From Saccoglossus kowalevskii (Eukaryota; Hemichordata; Enteropneusta; Harrimaniidae): 38,783 nucleotides of DNA. A program made the translations under genes and the position numbers. Location: NCBI RefSeq assembly GCF_000003605.2, contig NW_003107090.1, forward strand, positions 680,369 to 719,151. Reading direction: 5' to 3'. The notes under the pieces were generated by a model. It worked only from the letters and a program-made list of their open reading frames with translations, searched no databases and had not been told where the DNA came from. Positions 22,301 to 37,300 of the stretch are shown here, in pieces; positions within the stretch are counted from its first letter, which is position 1; every line of letters begins with the position of its first letter.

Positions 22301-25300
22301 TCGTCACCATCATCGATATCTATAGCTAAGATGTCTAGGTCTAGAACTGAACCAGGTGGTAGATTTTCGGGTACCGCTGTGGAATATTCATCTGAGGAAA
22401 ATTCAATATGATTACGTAATGTATATAATCTACACAACAGATCTGTATAATAATTTACAAAATATGCCAAACATTGTCTCAAGGATGGAATTATGTAATT
22501 TCAAACACAGTTTTGAGCATTCGTCATCTTAATTTATTGGAATAATCAATATGAGTTTGCTCTGACACGATTAATGTTACAAGTGCGTTACAATAGGAAG
22601 AGCACAACTAATATATAGATATGTTTTCACATTCCGAGAGCATTCATAAAGCTTTATTGGGTTATTCGGTAATGAATCCGAGCAACATTGAAAAATCTTC
22701 TGGAGTCGCCGTGGATCCAAATTAGCGCGACTAGCAGCAATTCGGGTGTTAATGCTTGTGAATCTACGCGCGTTAAATCATTAGCTAGTCAATACGTTAT
22801 CAAATAAATAACCAATGAAATAGAGGGCCAACATATATCTTGCTTTTCATGAAAATTCCTATCATCAAATATTTCACATAAATCACCTGACACATTAATG
22901 TTTTGGGAATAATCTCACTTATAAACTTCAAGAATAAAAACAAATTAATAATTATGTGATTTATATCATTTTATCCCGTTCTGATAATCCCCCCCCCACC
23001 GTTGTGTTACCACAAATGATGCAACTAGACTTCTCAGATTGTAGGAAACAAAAATGTACACGGGGGTGAAATAATTAACCTTGAACATATGGGTCAACTA
23101 GTGTTCTTGTGCAACTTGACATGACGAATAATCTGAAAAAAACTTTGTGGCACAATTTAATTTCTCACAATTTGACTTTCTGATGACATTCATGAAAATA
23201 CATCCTAAGCGCGTAAATACGTTGTATATACGATTAATGACTACATAATGTTTTTGTTTCGCGAAAGTTGACAAGACGTTTGTATGAGTCACATTCATAA
23301 TCAGATAGACAAATTTTGTATATCATTATGAAATGTTGACTTACTCACCTTCTGCAAATAACGGACTGTTTGTGTTTGGATCGCGATAACGTATTTCAAC
23401 CGAGACATACCCATGGTCGTCATGGAAAAGGTGCTCGTCATTCGCTGAAACCATCAACTGAAAGGTCAAAGTTCCGCACTTTATAATATATTAATTATAT
23501 TGTAGTATAAAAGATAAATATAAAGATAAATATTACTCCAATTTATTTATTTATTTAAGATTGAAATCAGGGTCATTCAAATTAACTCTATCTTAATTTG
23601 GCAGGGGCTCTTCGGTGCACTATATTCATAATAAACATACATAGATGCCTAAAATCAATTCTTAAATTATTTAATAAACCAGAAGTTTAACAATAAAGTC
23701 ATATATGTAACAGCTCTTACTGGTATTATTTTGCATATCGTCAAGCACGATGTGGAACCATTTTGGCCATACAACAGTGAACAGAGACCAAAAATCAATT
23801 CGCATAATCAAACACAGGAACAATGAAACCACAATTGTTTGCACACACGTAAAGCCACATAGTTGCCACAAAGTAAGCGGCTTTTGAAAACAAGTCAATA
23901 GACTTCATTTGAATACAATCAACGACCATATAGCGTAATAGCGTCCCGGGCGTCAAAAAAAGAAAAGAAAAGAAAATGAAGCAGAAATAAACTGACCTCA
24001 ACTATCACAATAGAGAGCCTTATTCTTAAGAATATGGTTTCATAATACGCTATTGTGACCACATAAAATTAAACATGGAAAACGATATAAATGTACTGTT
24101 TTGTGGAGTTTACGAAACTACTCCAGGCACGAGTTTGTTCGAAAAATCAATGAACATTCCACTATTAAATATAAATATATGTATAAAATTTATCAACAGC
24201 GGATTGGGGATGTCAATGGGCACACAAATCTCCGACAAAGCCAAGTATTTCATGTAGATAACAACTTAGATAGGCAAATCACTTTACATGTCGAATATGC
24301 TATTAATAAACGAGTAACTCGATTCGAAGCTCAATGCTGCGTTCTGTGCGATTTAGGTAGACAAAACGAATTTCGAATTACTGTTGAACAAATTAAAGCG
24401 TATCTGTGTGTATCTAAGCGCGTTGGGACAAATATACGAATGGGTTAGCAAAGAATATAACTCATAGTTCGATTTACTGTCCCAGTTACTGAATGTGAAC
24501 CATCAATGCAAACACAAATTTATGTTCCCCTCAAATCGATTTTCCGTTAATTGAACATCTAGTTACAAATTGGGCGTGGTTTAACATACGTTGACATAGT
24601 TTCTAAAATATGGTAACTCGATGTTTGTAAATCTGTGACCACAATAAAGTTCCATGAAATGCGTAGCATATCTGTTTGAATGCATGAACACATATTGAAG
24701 GTGTCCTACAATTTGTTGAAGTAATCAAACAGAATATCAAGGAAACCTATAATGCACAGATGGTGTATTGCATATAACAACTCTCACCAAATATTCCGTA
24801 TTAACGGTAAATATTGCGTTCGTTGTGATAACCCCAGTCTGTTCATCAATATCGAACAGGGTCGGACAGACTCCAATGTCAACAGGGAATATGTTATGCT
24901 TCCAATTGCATCTGGATCCGTGGCATTGACATCCACAACAAATGTTCCAATAGGAGAATCCTACACGCAAAAAAAAAAAAAAAAAAAAAAAAAAACGAGA
25001 AATATGATGACATACACTATACACTGTTGTAAATATGGGTGAATACATTTTCCCTTGGAAAGTCCCTCGGAGAAAAAATAAAAATAAAGACAACAGCTGA
25101 AATTATGCCAGGTGTTCATAAAATAGCATGCTTTCTTCTGTCTGTTTTGATGTATCCATGACTTCCTTGCGTATACCGTGAATATACACAAAATATATAT
25201 CTGCGTATACAATCGTATATCAATGATTTTGCCCAGTGCATTACAATGCGTCGGGGCGCTGATTTCATGACTTCCTACATGTCTACGTACAATACATATA

Positions 25301-28300
25301 CTAGTACACTGACAACAAACCTGCAGATACGTACATGGTAAACAAACGTAAACATTTCATCTGGATAAATAGAAGGTGGATTATCGTTGACATCTAATAA
25401 AGTGATATCAACAGTAGCATTGTCTTGTTTCGACGGCAGTCCATCATCATATGCCGATACTACAAGATACACAACCGCTTCAACTTCCCTATCAATCGTA
25501 CCACTAGTTCGTATTATACCAGTGATTGCATCTATCTTAAAGAAACCTATAAGACAATGGAGATAAGCTTTAATTTTTGTAGCCGTACATATATGATGTA
25601 ATTTAGGTGCGGCACGCTTTTATTTCTGGCTACCAACGGCTACGTATTGTACTCCTACATACCGTTGTCATTGCCTTGAACAATTTCATAGTAGACAATT
25701 CCAGACCCATCAAGTTCAGATGTAGAATTATTTTCTGCATCTTTATCCGTAGCAATAACCTCGACAACGTAGGTACCATCGGGTGCATCTTCGCTTATTT
25801 CGGCAGTGTAATTTGACGGATCACATACAGGTGCGTAGGTATTGATTTCACGTACAGTTATTGTAACCTGGGAACAGAGTTAGTGCATTGTTTGTCGCAA
25901 GAGAAGGAGAGTGATTGATGTATATGGTACATATGCTATCTCAAAATTATCCCAACATACCAGAGTTGTTGTTGCATGTGGCGGATCTCCGTGATCAGTA
26001 GCCTCGACTGATAGCTCGTGTGTACCAAGAGCACCAACCAGATTTTGTGCGACCCATATATCCCCAGTGTCATTCTCAATATCAAAGTAGTAACTTTCTG
26101 TAAATAACAACACAACAAAAACGCCTCAATTTGCATCTCTACTCCAATTATTCAACCAATCATGCTCCATGCCAATTGCAAAGTTGATTTGAATTCCCTA
26201 ATTTTCTGCCATTTTTGCCGACAAGTCAAAATGACGATGAAACTACAAGACTGGTCAGTAATATTTGTTCTACTGTCTGAAGTAGAGAGATGCAACGTGG
26301 TAAATTTCAAAACAATAAGACAAACGTGGCATCAAGGAAATGAAATTATTCCCTGTTTAGAAGAAATCTAAGATAGCGGAAATCACGTGACGTGAATATT
26401 TAATGATCCTCAAACTTTATACATTGATTCTAATATGCGAATTGAATGCCACTGTTATAGCAGCCAAAGTAAAGATTTTATTGCAAATTAATGTAGCACA
26501 TAAGATTTTATGTCGAAAACAATTCAATGATCTTCAGAAAGGATAAACAAATCGGCACTTCCGGTTTTGCCTAAATCCAATATGGTTAGTAAAGATTTGG
26601 ACAGATCAAAATGCTGCGAGCAGATTGCTTCAGCACAGACAAATTCCCATGCCCTCGCCACGCCTTAAAACTCAATTCTGAAATAAAACACTCACAGTGC
26701 ACCGTTATTAGATCCTTCAATCTGAGCTGAAGCTATGCATGTGCATAGTACATAACACTGTGCAACTAGTAATACTAGTTGGGAAGTAATACCAAATTTC
26801 AAAACAAATTATCTGTCAAACAAGAAGGCAGATCGCCATTTTTAAAGTTATTTGCAGCAGTCCCAAATGGTTAGCACCAAACGCTTCAGGCTTCTAGCTC
26901 CAGCCATTTTGTAAAACAACTTGATGAAAAAAGTTACGGAATAGAGAAGGAAGAAGAAGAAGAAGAAAACAGGACAATAATAAAAGAGGTAGCCCTATGG
27001 GCCCAAAAAAGCTAAGTCTGATATAGCTTAAAACCCTATTTGAACAAAAGCAATAGGCCTGTGAGTCAGACATACATTGTAGTTACAGAGATACCACCCA
27101 ACCCTTAAAAATATTCAGAAAACTGATACTCTAGAACATTCTGTGATGTGGCATGGTTATTTTAAAGCAAAATGTTGCAAATGAAATGCAAAACAAAATG
27201 TCAATCAAAGATAGGCTACTTCAGTTTTTCACAAAATTGAATGTGACCACTGACAGAGAGTCTTATTATTCCCAGCGTAGACAAGGTCAATGACACATGC
27301 CGAATGAAACATGAGACTATAAGGAGGTGGTGCAATTATTTACTTTCGCGTTGTACTAATCCATCAATGCTGTAACACTTTATGGGAAACCACCGTTCAA
27401 ACAACCAGGTCTTATCGTTCTTGCGTTTAACATTAAAACAATGTAAAGGCAAAATCTGAACAATTTTCGCTAAAATCTTTTTTGAATTGTCCTAGGAATT
27501 GATTATATATTGAACCATGATCTGAAAAGATGCGACAATGTTTCTCCGAAAAAAAAGCCTTGTATTATATGGAAAATGAATAATAAAATATGTTGTCACA
27601 GTGGTTACGTGGTTTTTAGATGAATAAGTCATTTGAATGTTGGTATGATGATACGTTTGAACCTAAAGGAATTGTGAGTAGAATTAAGGGAATATTCAAA
27701 TTGTTTACATACAGAAATATATGACGAACATTTTCGTAAAACAGTGGCAACAGTAATCTGTATAGTTAATGTAAAATCATGATGATTGGCGAAAGTGCCG
27801 GACAGCTAAGCAGTAATATGAGAAGCTAAAGTTAGCTCACTACAGAAATAAAATTAGAAATACGGGAAAGCAACATTAAACTGTACGATGCTGAGGGGAG
27901 GTAGAAAGAAAAAGCACAATACCAGAATCAGTCTGACATGTGGGAATTTATATTGTAGCTCACCTTCCATAGTATATGTGATTTTGCCATTCTCTCCGGA
28001 ATCAGCGTCCTCGGCAACAACAGTAATCACTGTGGTATTAACATCTGCATTACCGAGTATCTCGACATCGTATGGTTCACCAACGAAAGTAGGTTCATTA
28101 TCATTAACATCGATAACCTGTATGTAAACGCTAGTAACATTCCTTAAAGAAGGAGTTCCTCCATCTTGCGCCTGAACCGCCAGTGTGTAGTTCGATTTCA
28201 TCTCGTAATCAATTTTAGCATTTGCAGTAGGAGCGATAATCCCATAATACACTGCGAATTACATTAATTGTTACAAGGTAAAACCAGCGTATGCAATTCA

Positions 28301-31300
28301 CGCAAGTTTGTATGTTTGGGTGATAATAGAAGAAGAGTGGATCGTAATAGAAAAAAAAATTCATAAATTGCTAAAATTTATGTATTTATGTAAAAACAAA
28401 TGTAAACATGAAATATTTCACTCCCCGCACAAATAGTTGCTCGTGACCTTTAAATCTTTACATTTACATATAACAAGTTAGTAAAATGTTTTTTTTTTAC
28501 GGAATGTCACCGTAATTCCATAAATTCCTTCACAAACGGATATAACATCTGGGTTCATGAGATAATGCTAAAATGCATGTATTATATTACTATACCGACA
28601 ACACGTGAGTGGAGCGAAACGACTACTTTGGGCGTAATCATCGACGACACTTACATTGTAAAGGAATAATATTATGATTATTTCCCAGATAAGCACAGCT
28701 GTGTGTTTACAATAGAGAAAGAATATTTACATTTTATTTGTAAAACTGTCGCCATACGTCAGCCAGGCATGGGTCCGAGCATGTTTGGTCTGTGGTAAGT
28801 AAGCTTCGAGTTGGTTTGGTTTGACGAGTTAACGCATTACTTTAGCTTGATACTCTCTGATTTTTACTAGCCCCTCCTTGCTACAATCGCGTAGTATCGT
28901 GATTTCTCAGAGTGAACGCGATTCAGTCATCGCACTAGAGTTCGTTTTGCAGAATTATTTGAGCAGTGAGTGGTGCACTGTGCCAAACCTTTAGTAATGT
29001 AACCACTCGGCTGTTCACCCCCCCCCCCCAATTTTACTAAACCCGAAGAGGGTCATTAATAGGAACTTACCAACGAGGCATATGTGATAAGCAACTGCAC
29101 TGTGTAACAACTGTGGCGCATCAAGCCTATTCTACAAGTTCATACGTATATAATTTGTCAATTAGGGAGGGTATTTCTGGCATTCCAAAAGTTGCTTGTT
29201 ATATTTCATTTCACAAAAGCTTAAATAGTGTTCGCATAGTGTGCCAAAAAGCAGATTAACAGCCCAGCTTTATAGTTTAGCCGGCGTTGAAAGACGTGTG
29301 CCACGCCAAATTATTGTAAGTCTTTCTGAAAATGACAAGTCTGGATCGGTTCTAACAGAAACGGTTTTAGTACGTGTGAACAATAACACGCCCTCAATGT
29401 CAGCCGGCTCAGTTTAGTCTTTATACTCGTATGAACACAGGACCATTTAAAACCATGGTTAGTTAAGCCAGCTCTGTGGCACACATGTGAACATGGTAAT
29501 AACTACTCACTGTTAATTTCAAAGTCGCCGTCGTCCCCACACAAAATTGTGTAGTACACTTCAGCATTGGGACCTTCATCTGCATCAGTTGCACTCACTT
29601 TGACGATTTTGATGTAATACTGCGCATTTTCCTCAACAAAACCATTGTAGTTATTTTCGGTGAATATAGGCGAGTTGTCATTGAGATCAGTAACTGTGAT
29701 GTCTACAGGAACAGTACTGCTCTGTGGTTCTTCGCCATTGTCTGTAGCCTGTAATAATATATTAAAAATAATCTAAAATTGCAGTGTTTCATTTTACATC
29801 TGTTTTTAACACAACATTAAAGTCATATTGATTACGTCAACGAATGATACATTGCAGCCTCACGTGGAGTTTTCGACCACGTGAACACGAACAATTCGAG
29901 GTAAGACAGTAACACATGCTAAATACCAGAGTTTAAACAATACATACCATAACTGTTAGCGTATACAAAGCAATTTCTTCTCTGTCAATATTTCCTACAG
30001 CATAAATGGTTCCATTCGAATCGATGAAGAACTCACCTAATAGAGATGCGTATTAAAGTATGTGCACAGCAATTTTAACAATTCGTTCAATCAACGAAAG
30101 ATAATTCAAAAAGTGACAATTACAAATTATTCACTACCAATAAACAACATACCATTATGTCCATCTGTTATGCTGTACGTTATTTCAGTATTGGGATCCA
30201 CATCCGCATCAGTTGCTATCACAGTCACTATGGCAACATAGCACGCTGTGTAATTTCCTTCACCCACTTCACCACTGTAATATGATCTGTCAAATATTGG
30301 ACTGTTGTCGTTGATATTATTAACCAAAATATTTACCTGTTGAAATCAGATTCCGAAGGCATTCAATTACACTTTCAAGTATCAAAACTAACCTACTTAA
30401 ATATAAGTTACTGAATGTGAATAAAAATGAAATAAAAAGAAGCCACGTTACCACAGTAAATCCGTCGTAGTAATGTCCATCAGGATCACAGGCCGCAACA
30501 GAGATGGAATACATTGCTTCTTGCTCCATGTCCAACTTCGTTGTAGTGACGATGTCACCCTTTTGATAAAATATTAGACGTATATTGAGCATTGTATGCT
30601 CGTTTAAAAGACACAACGTACATAATGCTAGCGAGCACCACGCAACCTGAGTGAAAGTTTAACAAGTATGTGTACATACCGTTGTTGAGTTGATCTCAAA
30701 CTCGTTTACATGACTAGCAATACTGTATTCCACGTTATCGTCGTTAGTAACAGACACTGTTAGCACATATATAGGTGGCTCTTGTTCTTCTAAAACATTA
30801 CCACAATATTCGTCTTGACTGAATTCCATTCCACGACCTTCGTCAGTCATTAACACAAACACGTCAGTACTTGAGCTGAGAGAAGGTTCACCGCCATCCT
30901 GTGCAGTAACTGTTATCTCGGAACAGTAGTCTTCATTTTCACACACGATTAACCCGGCATCTTTAGCGAGTGTAATCACACCTCTGTCATCAATAGAGAA
31001 GTCATTGTTGTCAAGAGAGTACGTCACCTCTCCATTGGTATCACTGTCAGCATCTGTCGCCTCTACTATCACAACTATGTCACCTACAATCATGGTTTCG
31101 TCAATAGTGCAATTATACGTGTCTGCAAACTGTGGTGCATTGTCATTGATGTCAGTGACGGTGATTTTAACCTGACTGGAGCCTGTATGGGACGGTTCGC
31201 CACAATCTTCGGCAAATACTGAAAGATACAATTTAATAAACACTGAAGTATAAACTAGTGGTAATGGAATATACTAGCGGCATTATAACATTACAATTCA

Positions 31301-34300
31301 TACCGTCAAATATGTATTCTCTGCCATCTGTATCTTCGTAATCAAGTTCCACAAGTGTCGTTACTTCACCTAAAATGATCAGAGATATGTCATGGATTAT
31401 ACGTTAGTTTTGTTATTGTTTCATAACTGAGATAAGTACACGCTGCTTTTATATTTGATAGTGATGTCAATGCACCGTTTTTAGAAGTTGCGCCTTCTGG
31501 CGACGAAACTCTTCCGTAACATCATTATATAGGCATATTACACACATACATACACGATTCCAGAGGCGGCGGCACAAACATTTGCATGAGGCAGGAGACG
31601 AAATCTGCTCAATTTTGAAATCTATACCTTCTGAAACGCTATTTCCTGCATTTTGAGAGATTAATTTTGCTGGCATACAAGGGTTTTAGCTTCATTTTTG
31701 GAGGGTGGGGGTGGGGGCGACGCTCCCAACATTTTCTTCGAGGGGACCCCCCTCCCGTGCCGCCGCCATTGTATTCAAACTCACGGCCACGTGAAGCGCC
31801 CTACCACTGTCAGTAAACGTCCATATCAGTACGCTCAGTTACCGATCTGAAAATGTTGATTCTGAATAATCTTTTAATGAACGCGCCCTCACAGCGATTA
31901 GCAGCAGTAAACCAGTTATGTGAAGGAAAACAGCGTTGCAGTTAAAGAATATTATCCACATAGGCGACATAAGAGCATTACCTGAAGTACTATTAACTGC
32001 AAAATCGCTTGTGTGTGCCGAATATATCACTTGGCCATTCAAACCTGCATCTGAATCCTCGGCTGTTACTTGTAACACGCTTGTTCCAATAGGGACACTT
32101 TCTTCTTGCTGGGCTCTATACGCACTTTGCGTAAATGTTGGTCGGTTATCATTGATATCGAGTAAGTCAATAATGACTTCAGTGAAGTTAGTTAGAATAG
32201 GTACGCCATGGTCACTCGCCGAAATGTTAAATGTATATGTTGCTTTGGTTTCACGGTCAAGAGTGTGTGTTACGCTCAAAACGCCAGTGGTTCTGTTGAT
32301 TTCGAAATGACCATCAGCGCCCGTATGAATTGCAAAACTAATTCTGGCATTGTTGTCAATATCTTCATCCGTGGCTCTAATAACGTCAATCACGGATCCA
32401 GTGGGCGTGTTCTCCGAGATTTCGTAATAATACTCAGCCTCCGTAAATTGTGGATAATTGTCATTCACGTCAAGTAGTTCTATAATTAATGGGACACTAG
32501 AGCTAAGACTTAGATCATCTACACCATCACGATCAGACACTATCACTTCCAAATCATAACGATCTCGTTCTTCCCGATCCAAGTCTAAAACAGATTCATC
32601 ATCTGTTGTTGTGATGACACCTGTTTTTTCATCTATTTTAAACTGTTCGTGACCATCACCAGCGAGTGTATATATTGTTGAAGCATTCAATCCATAGTCC
32701 CAGTCTGTTGACGTTATTCGATAATTCTGTGAAGAAATTGATAATCAGTTTTAGTATACGAATTAACATAAATACAAAACCAAATAAATAAATAAATAAA
32801 TAAATAAAAAATAAATTATGCAATTTTGCTAATTATGATGCACACTTTGATGGCACATACTTGTCGGTCATATACAAGCTGTATGCACATTTCAAGGTTA
32901 GGCAAAACACACTAAAAGTAGTTAATTAGTATGCCAATTAGATTGTTATTATAAAGTTTATCTTAGAGTGGATGTCTAACCTTTATTTGTAGCGGAAGAC
33001 GTCAAAGTTCACTCGAAGTCGCTCGAAGCTCACCCACACTTTAGCTTGTTCAAACACTATTTGACCCAGACAGCAGAGAGCGGAAGAGACAGACAAACAG
33101 GACTTTGCCCCGTATTTGTGCTTTGAGCAAACAACATGAGCAAATGATTCACCAATATTTTGATATGGAAAGTATGGCGCTCAAGTGTTTGAACATTATC
33201 ACCTACCAGACGGACTTCTTCCCCTCCCTGGGGAGTCTCATCAAGCTGGTCGATTTCATCCACCCGACCTTTATAACAATCGCGTGCAAAATATGGAGAG
33301 TTGTCATTCTCGTCACGAACCGTGACCATAAGCTCTGCTACAATCTAATTAGACAAAAGCAAATATTTAAACCATAATCAACGACCCGCCCACTCATAAT
33401 GGGCGAAAGCTCACTTTTTGCGACATCTGTGTTTGAGTCCATTATGGGTTCCGTGGGGAGTTCAGTTAATGTTATTATTTTGTAGCGTTGTCAATACCAG
33501 TGGATTTGCTGCCCTCCAAAAAATCGGAAAATCCATAGGGAAGAGAACAGTTTCATATTCACTGGCCCGTGAGTCTGAATAATTTAAGATGTCTTTCTCG
33601 AAACTCTTTCCACAAACTCATAAAACTAAGAAAGAAACTAGTTTTAATCCATCAAATATTATTGTATTTAAATCATTTACATTGCGAGAGGACGAGTGAC
33701 TGATGTTTGGTGTGGAGTAGCGTTGTAGTGATCGCCCGAGCGAACGGTACACCATGACTGGTACGTTGTCTCGGTGTCCACAACGCGCATTGCACTACAC
33801 TACGTTAGATCGTGGACCGGCTGCATCGCCCTCGGACTGTGCGTAGGGGTGCGATTCCGCGAGTATTTTTAAACCGTCAAGATAAATGTCATTGGCAACT
33901 GTCCTGCCTGTGACATAGTTATTTCTAAATTTTAAGGGAGGCCGGAAATTTGACGAATAATATGAAGCCAAACGAAACTTACAGGCGTAGCGAGCAAACG
34001 AACGTGACTGGAAACCTAGTGCGTTTTAGCCATCCTAAAAGGAGAGCCAATAGTAATTTTAATTCGACTGTATAAATAAAAAAAACACGGTAACTTTCTT
34101 TTGTTTATGCAAACTTACCCGGACTGTGACTTTTACCGGGAGCCGACGCTGAGGAAATACAAGTCACGTCGGTCTTTCGTCGATCTCGTTTCGCAAATTG
34201 TGTAGTACTACTCACTACGAAAACAGAATAAATTCATCTCTCTGTACTCGTAGACATACATACATACGTACCCCCACTTCGTTTATCGCATTTGCTTGGA

Positions 34301-37300
34301 TAAAAAATCACCCTGGTTAACCTTACTCCATTGACATGACAGGGTGACCTAGTTGGGTGGCCACAAGGCCAGCAGGGTCAGTCGCTGAATCTAGAAGCGC
34401 GCGTACTAAATGAAACGCTTCGATTGGGCACACTTTAGCGTACAGAGCAAACGACGATGCCCTCACAATATTGCCTGATTTTATTGGCGGATTTAGATGG
34501 GGGCCGAGAGGGGGGGGGGAGAGGGGGCGGCCCTCCTATTTTTAACAACCAACAGGGCTTCGTGCCACCGCCGCTCGCGAACTTGGCCTTAGGCCAACTC
34601 ATCGCCAACCCCCTATTCCAGAATCCTAGATCCGCCCCTGGATTTCGATATTGAAATCCGCTATTATTGGCAATGGACCGTTTTATTTGACGCCGATTTT
34701 ATTGATAAATACTTGTTATCTAACAATTTTTAATATTTCTTTTTAAATATTTTCTCTTTTTATTCTTTTTCGAAAACAACATTGTCTTTACATACATATT
34801 ACGGGGCATTGATGCTCAATAATGGAATACATTATCGCGAATAATCTGCTGCAGTGACGCAATGAAACCCACTGGAATTTATTACACTACAACATAATAG
34901 TTCATATGCATGGGACTCTCAGTATAATGAACTGCCCACTACAATAAAGTTCCACACTATACACCGAAACGTGTATGTGACGTCAAATTAACATAAACGG
35001 GTGATATTTAGTTTAAAACGACGACTGTGTATAGTTGTGTTCACAAGAGTATAGTAAATCATTAACAAGTTCAATGCCGAGAAAATCACCAATTAGAATA
35101 ACCTACGTCACAAAGTCTAGTATATGACCAAGTCAGTGATAATCATAGCTATATTAAAACGATGTCGACGAATATAAGGACCTCATATACTAGTAACATA
35201 TTTACGTCATATAAGCACTTTGTCGGTGGAGGGCGCGACAGGAAAGGCTTGATTCACCGTCAAGTAATTGACGTCTTCTATAAGGAAGTGACGCTTTAGG
35301 AAAGTCTAACATTATTCCAAACAATTACTCACCGGATCAACGAGACATACAGCTTCATCTTCAACATAGACCATAATTGAATATTGATATGAAGATCTGT
35401 CTTCTCTGTCGAGCGGTTTTGCTGTTGTAATTATCCCCTGTTGAAAAGTGCATACAACAATATTAAACTTAAAACGACATCTAACTTGATTTTTGTGCAT
35501 TCGCTGTGTAAGTAGAATACAAAGAAAGCAAACCATTTTCTTTGTTTCAAAAACTCTTACTTGATGGTAAATTTCTAAAAAAAATCATTTCTCAGTGGGA
35601 ACATGGTTTGTCAAAAGAAAAAAAGGACATTTTACCCAAAAAATGCACGTAAATTAGTTATTATTTTGTTTACGTGGTGGTGAATTTGTGAGCGTTGATC
35701 TTCTGTCGACTTGTGCTTGTAAACGTATTCTTCTAATGTAGTCACGAAAACCAAAAAAAAAAGCGTTTTCTCGGAAAAGTGTAATGTTTCAAATCAGTGA
35801 AAATTTGGAAGTTTGAAGAACACGCGCATGTTTTAACTTTCAAATATCCAGGGATATATTTTCCATGCTGAGGAAAACTCAATTCAAGCACTAATCAATT
35901 TAATTGTCGACAAAAATTAAAGAACGCTAAGACAGTAATACACTGGACGAGAAACAGAAGTATTTTGAGCGTCGACGAAATGAGTGAAAATACACAGGTT
36001 TTCATAAACATAACTTGAATCACTGATCACTACCACAAATGCGCATGTCTACATGATGTATACAAACATCGACATAGAATAACTGACATGCAAAGTATCT
36101 GTTAGACATTGGCAGCTAGAATAGGTTCTGCAGGTTTAAAGGAACATTTGTCTTTTAAAATCAGAGTAAACGTCATCGAATACAGGTTAGAATTTTACAA
36201 TGTTTGGGTGGAAATACTTAAAGCGGGAGGGTCGTCACTTGCGCATGCGCGGGAATTGATCATAAGTCTCAAGCTATGATAACAACACACACTAAAAACG
36301 CAAAGGCTCATGGGTAGACGTTAGTTTGTAAACAGTGAAACGCTATGGCCATCTGACGCATGCGCAGGCGACGACTCCCCTGCTTTAAGAACCGGTACCT
36401 GTTTTTGATTTAGATACCTGTCGAGACGTATTTGAACAGGTTAGTTTATAATTCACTGCGACTGAAATTCGCAAAAGAAGTAATTGACGGGACTCAGTGG
36501 AATCCCGGTGCCCTGTGATGAGTAAATTTCCACTACAACATATCCCACTTACCGTAATTGAATCAATTGTGAAGTCGTCAACGTTGGATTCTACAAATGC
36601 ATATTGAATATCGTAAGACTCGTAGGCATCTGTTGCAGCATTCGATACATAGGTGCCCTCTGGCTGGTTCTCAAAGACACGTTCGTCGAGATATGTTCGA
36701 TTGTTATTTTGAGTATTTCCCGTTAGTTTCAATCTAATCGTTGCGTTGTTGCTTCCCCTTTGTCCATCACCGTCGAATGCATAGACAACAATTTCCACAA
36801 CGTCGTTATTTACGTCCAACCCAGCCACAAGCATTTCATTGATGACAAGTTTCTGGGCACTCCGTAAATTATTGCCGTCCATCCAAAAATAGTTTTCAAG
36901 GTAAACCCCGTAGCTGACCTCTCCTCTTTCCCCCGAGTCTAAATCAGTTGCATACACAGGGGAAATGAAGGTGTCCGCTGCTGAGTATTCCAATATCTCT
37001 GTAATATATATTATGGGTGAAAATATGGGGAAGTTGTCATTGATGTCTAACACAGTTACGTGCACAGGAACGTATTTCACTGTGACAGAGTTATATTGAT
37101 TCTGAATAACAACAGTGAAAGTTATGGACTGATTCACTTCCCTGTCTATATCACCATCCGTGATTATATGACCATTATCTCTTACGTCGAATACACTGTC
37201 AGCATAGTCTTCTAGTATTGAGTAAACTGGGTCATCTAAATCGTACGCTTCTGCCGATATGTCACCAACAAACGTGTTTGCGCGAGAATGTTCTTCCACT

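Noticed and set aside
24101-24448. 115-codon + strand open frame inside a cadherin intron
   Set aside because: No recognisable domain or repeat; composition fits chance or an old unclassified element.
31936-32477. + strand open frames opposite the cadherin exon
   Set aside because: They are antisense shadows of the 31982-32726 cadherin exon.
34457-34654. + strand open frame with GGREGGGRGGG
   Set aside because: It overlaps a short MITE with G-rich and C-rich ends and is not a gene.
36385-36552. Extension of the 803-nt cadherin exon to an in-frame stop near 36385
   Set aside because: A GTAAGT donor at 36552 follows the strand ending DDFTIDSIT, and the next exon GIITTAKPLDRED continues it perfectly; the rest is intron next to MITE copy B.
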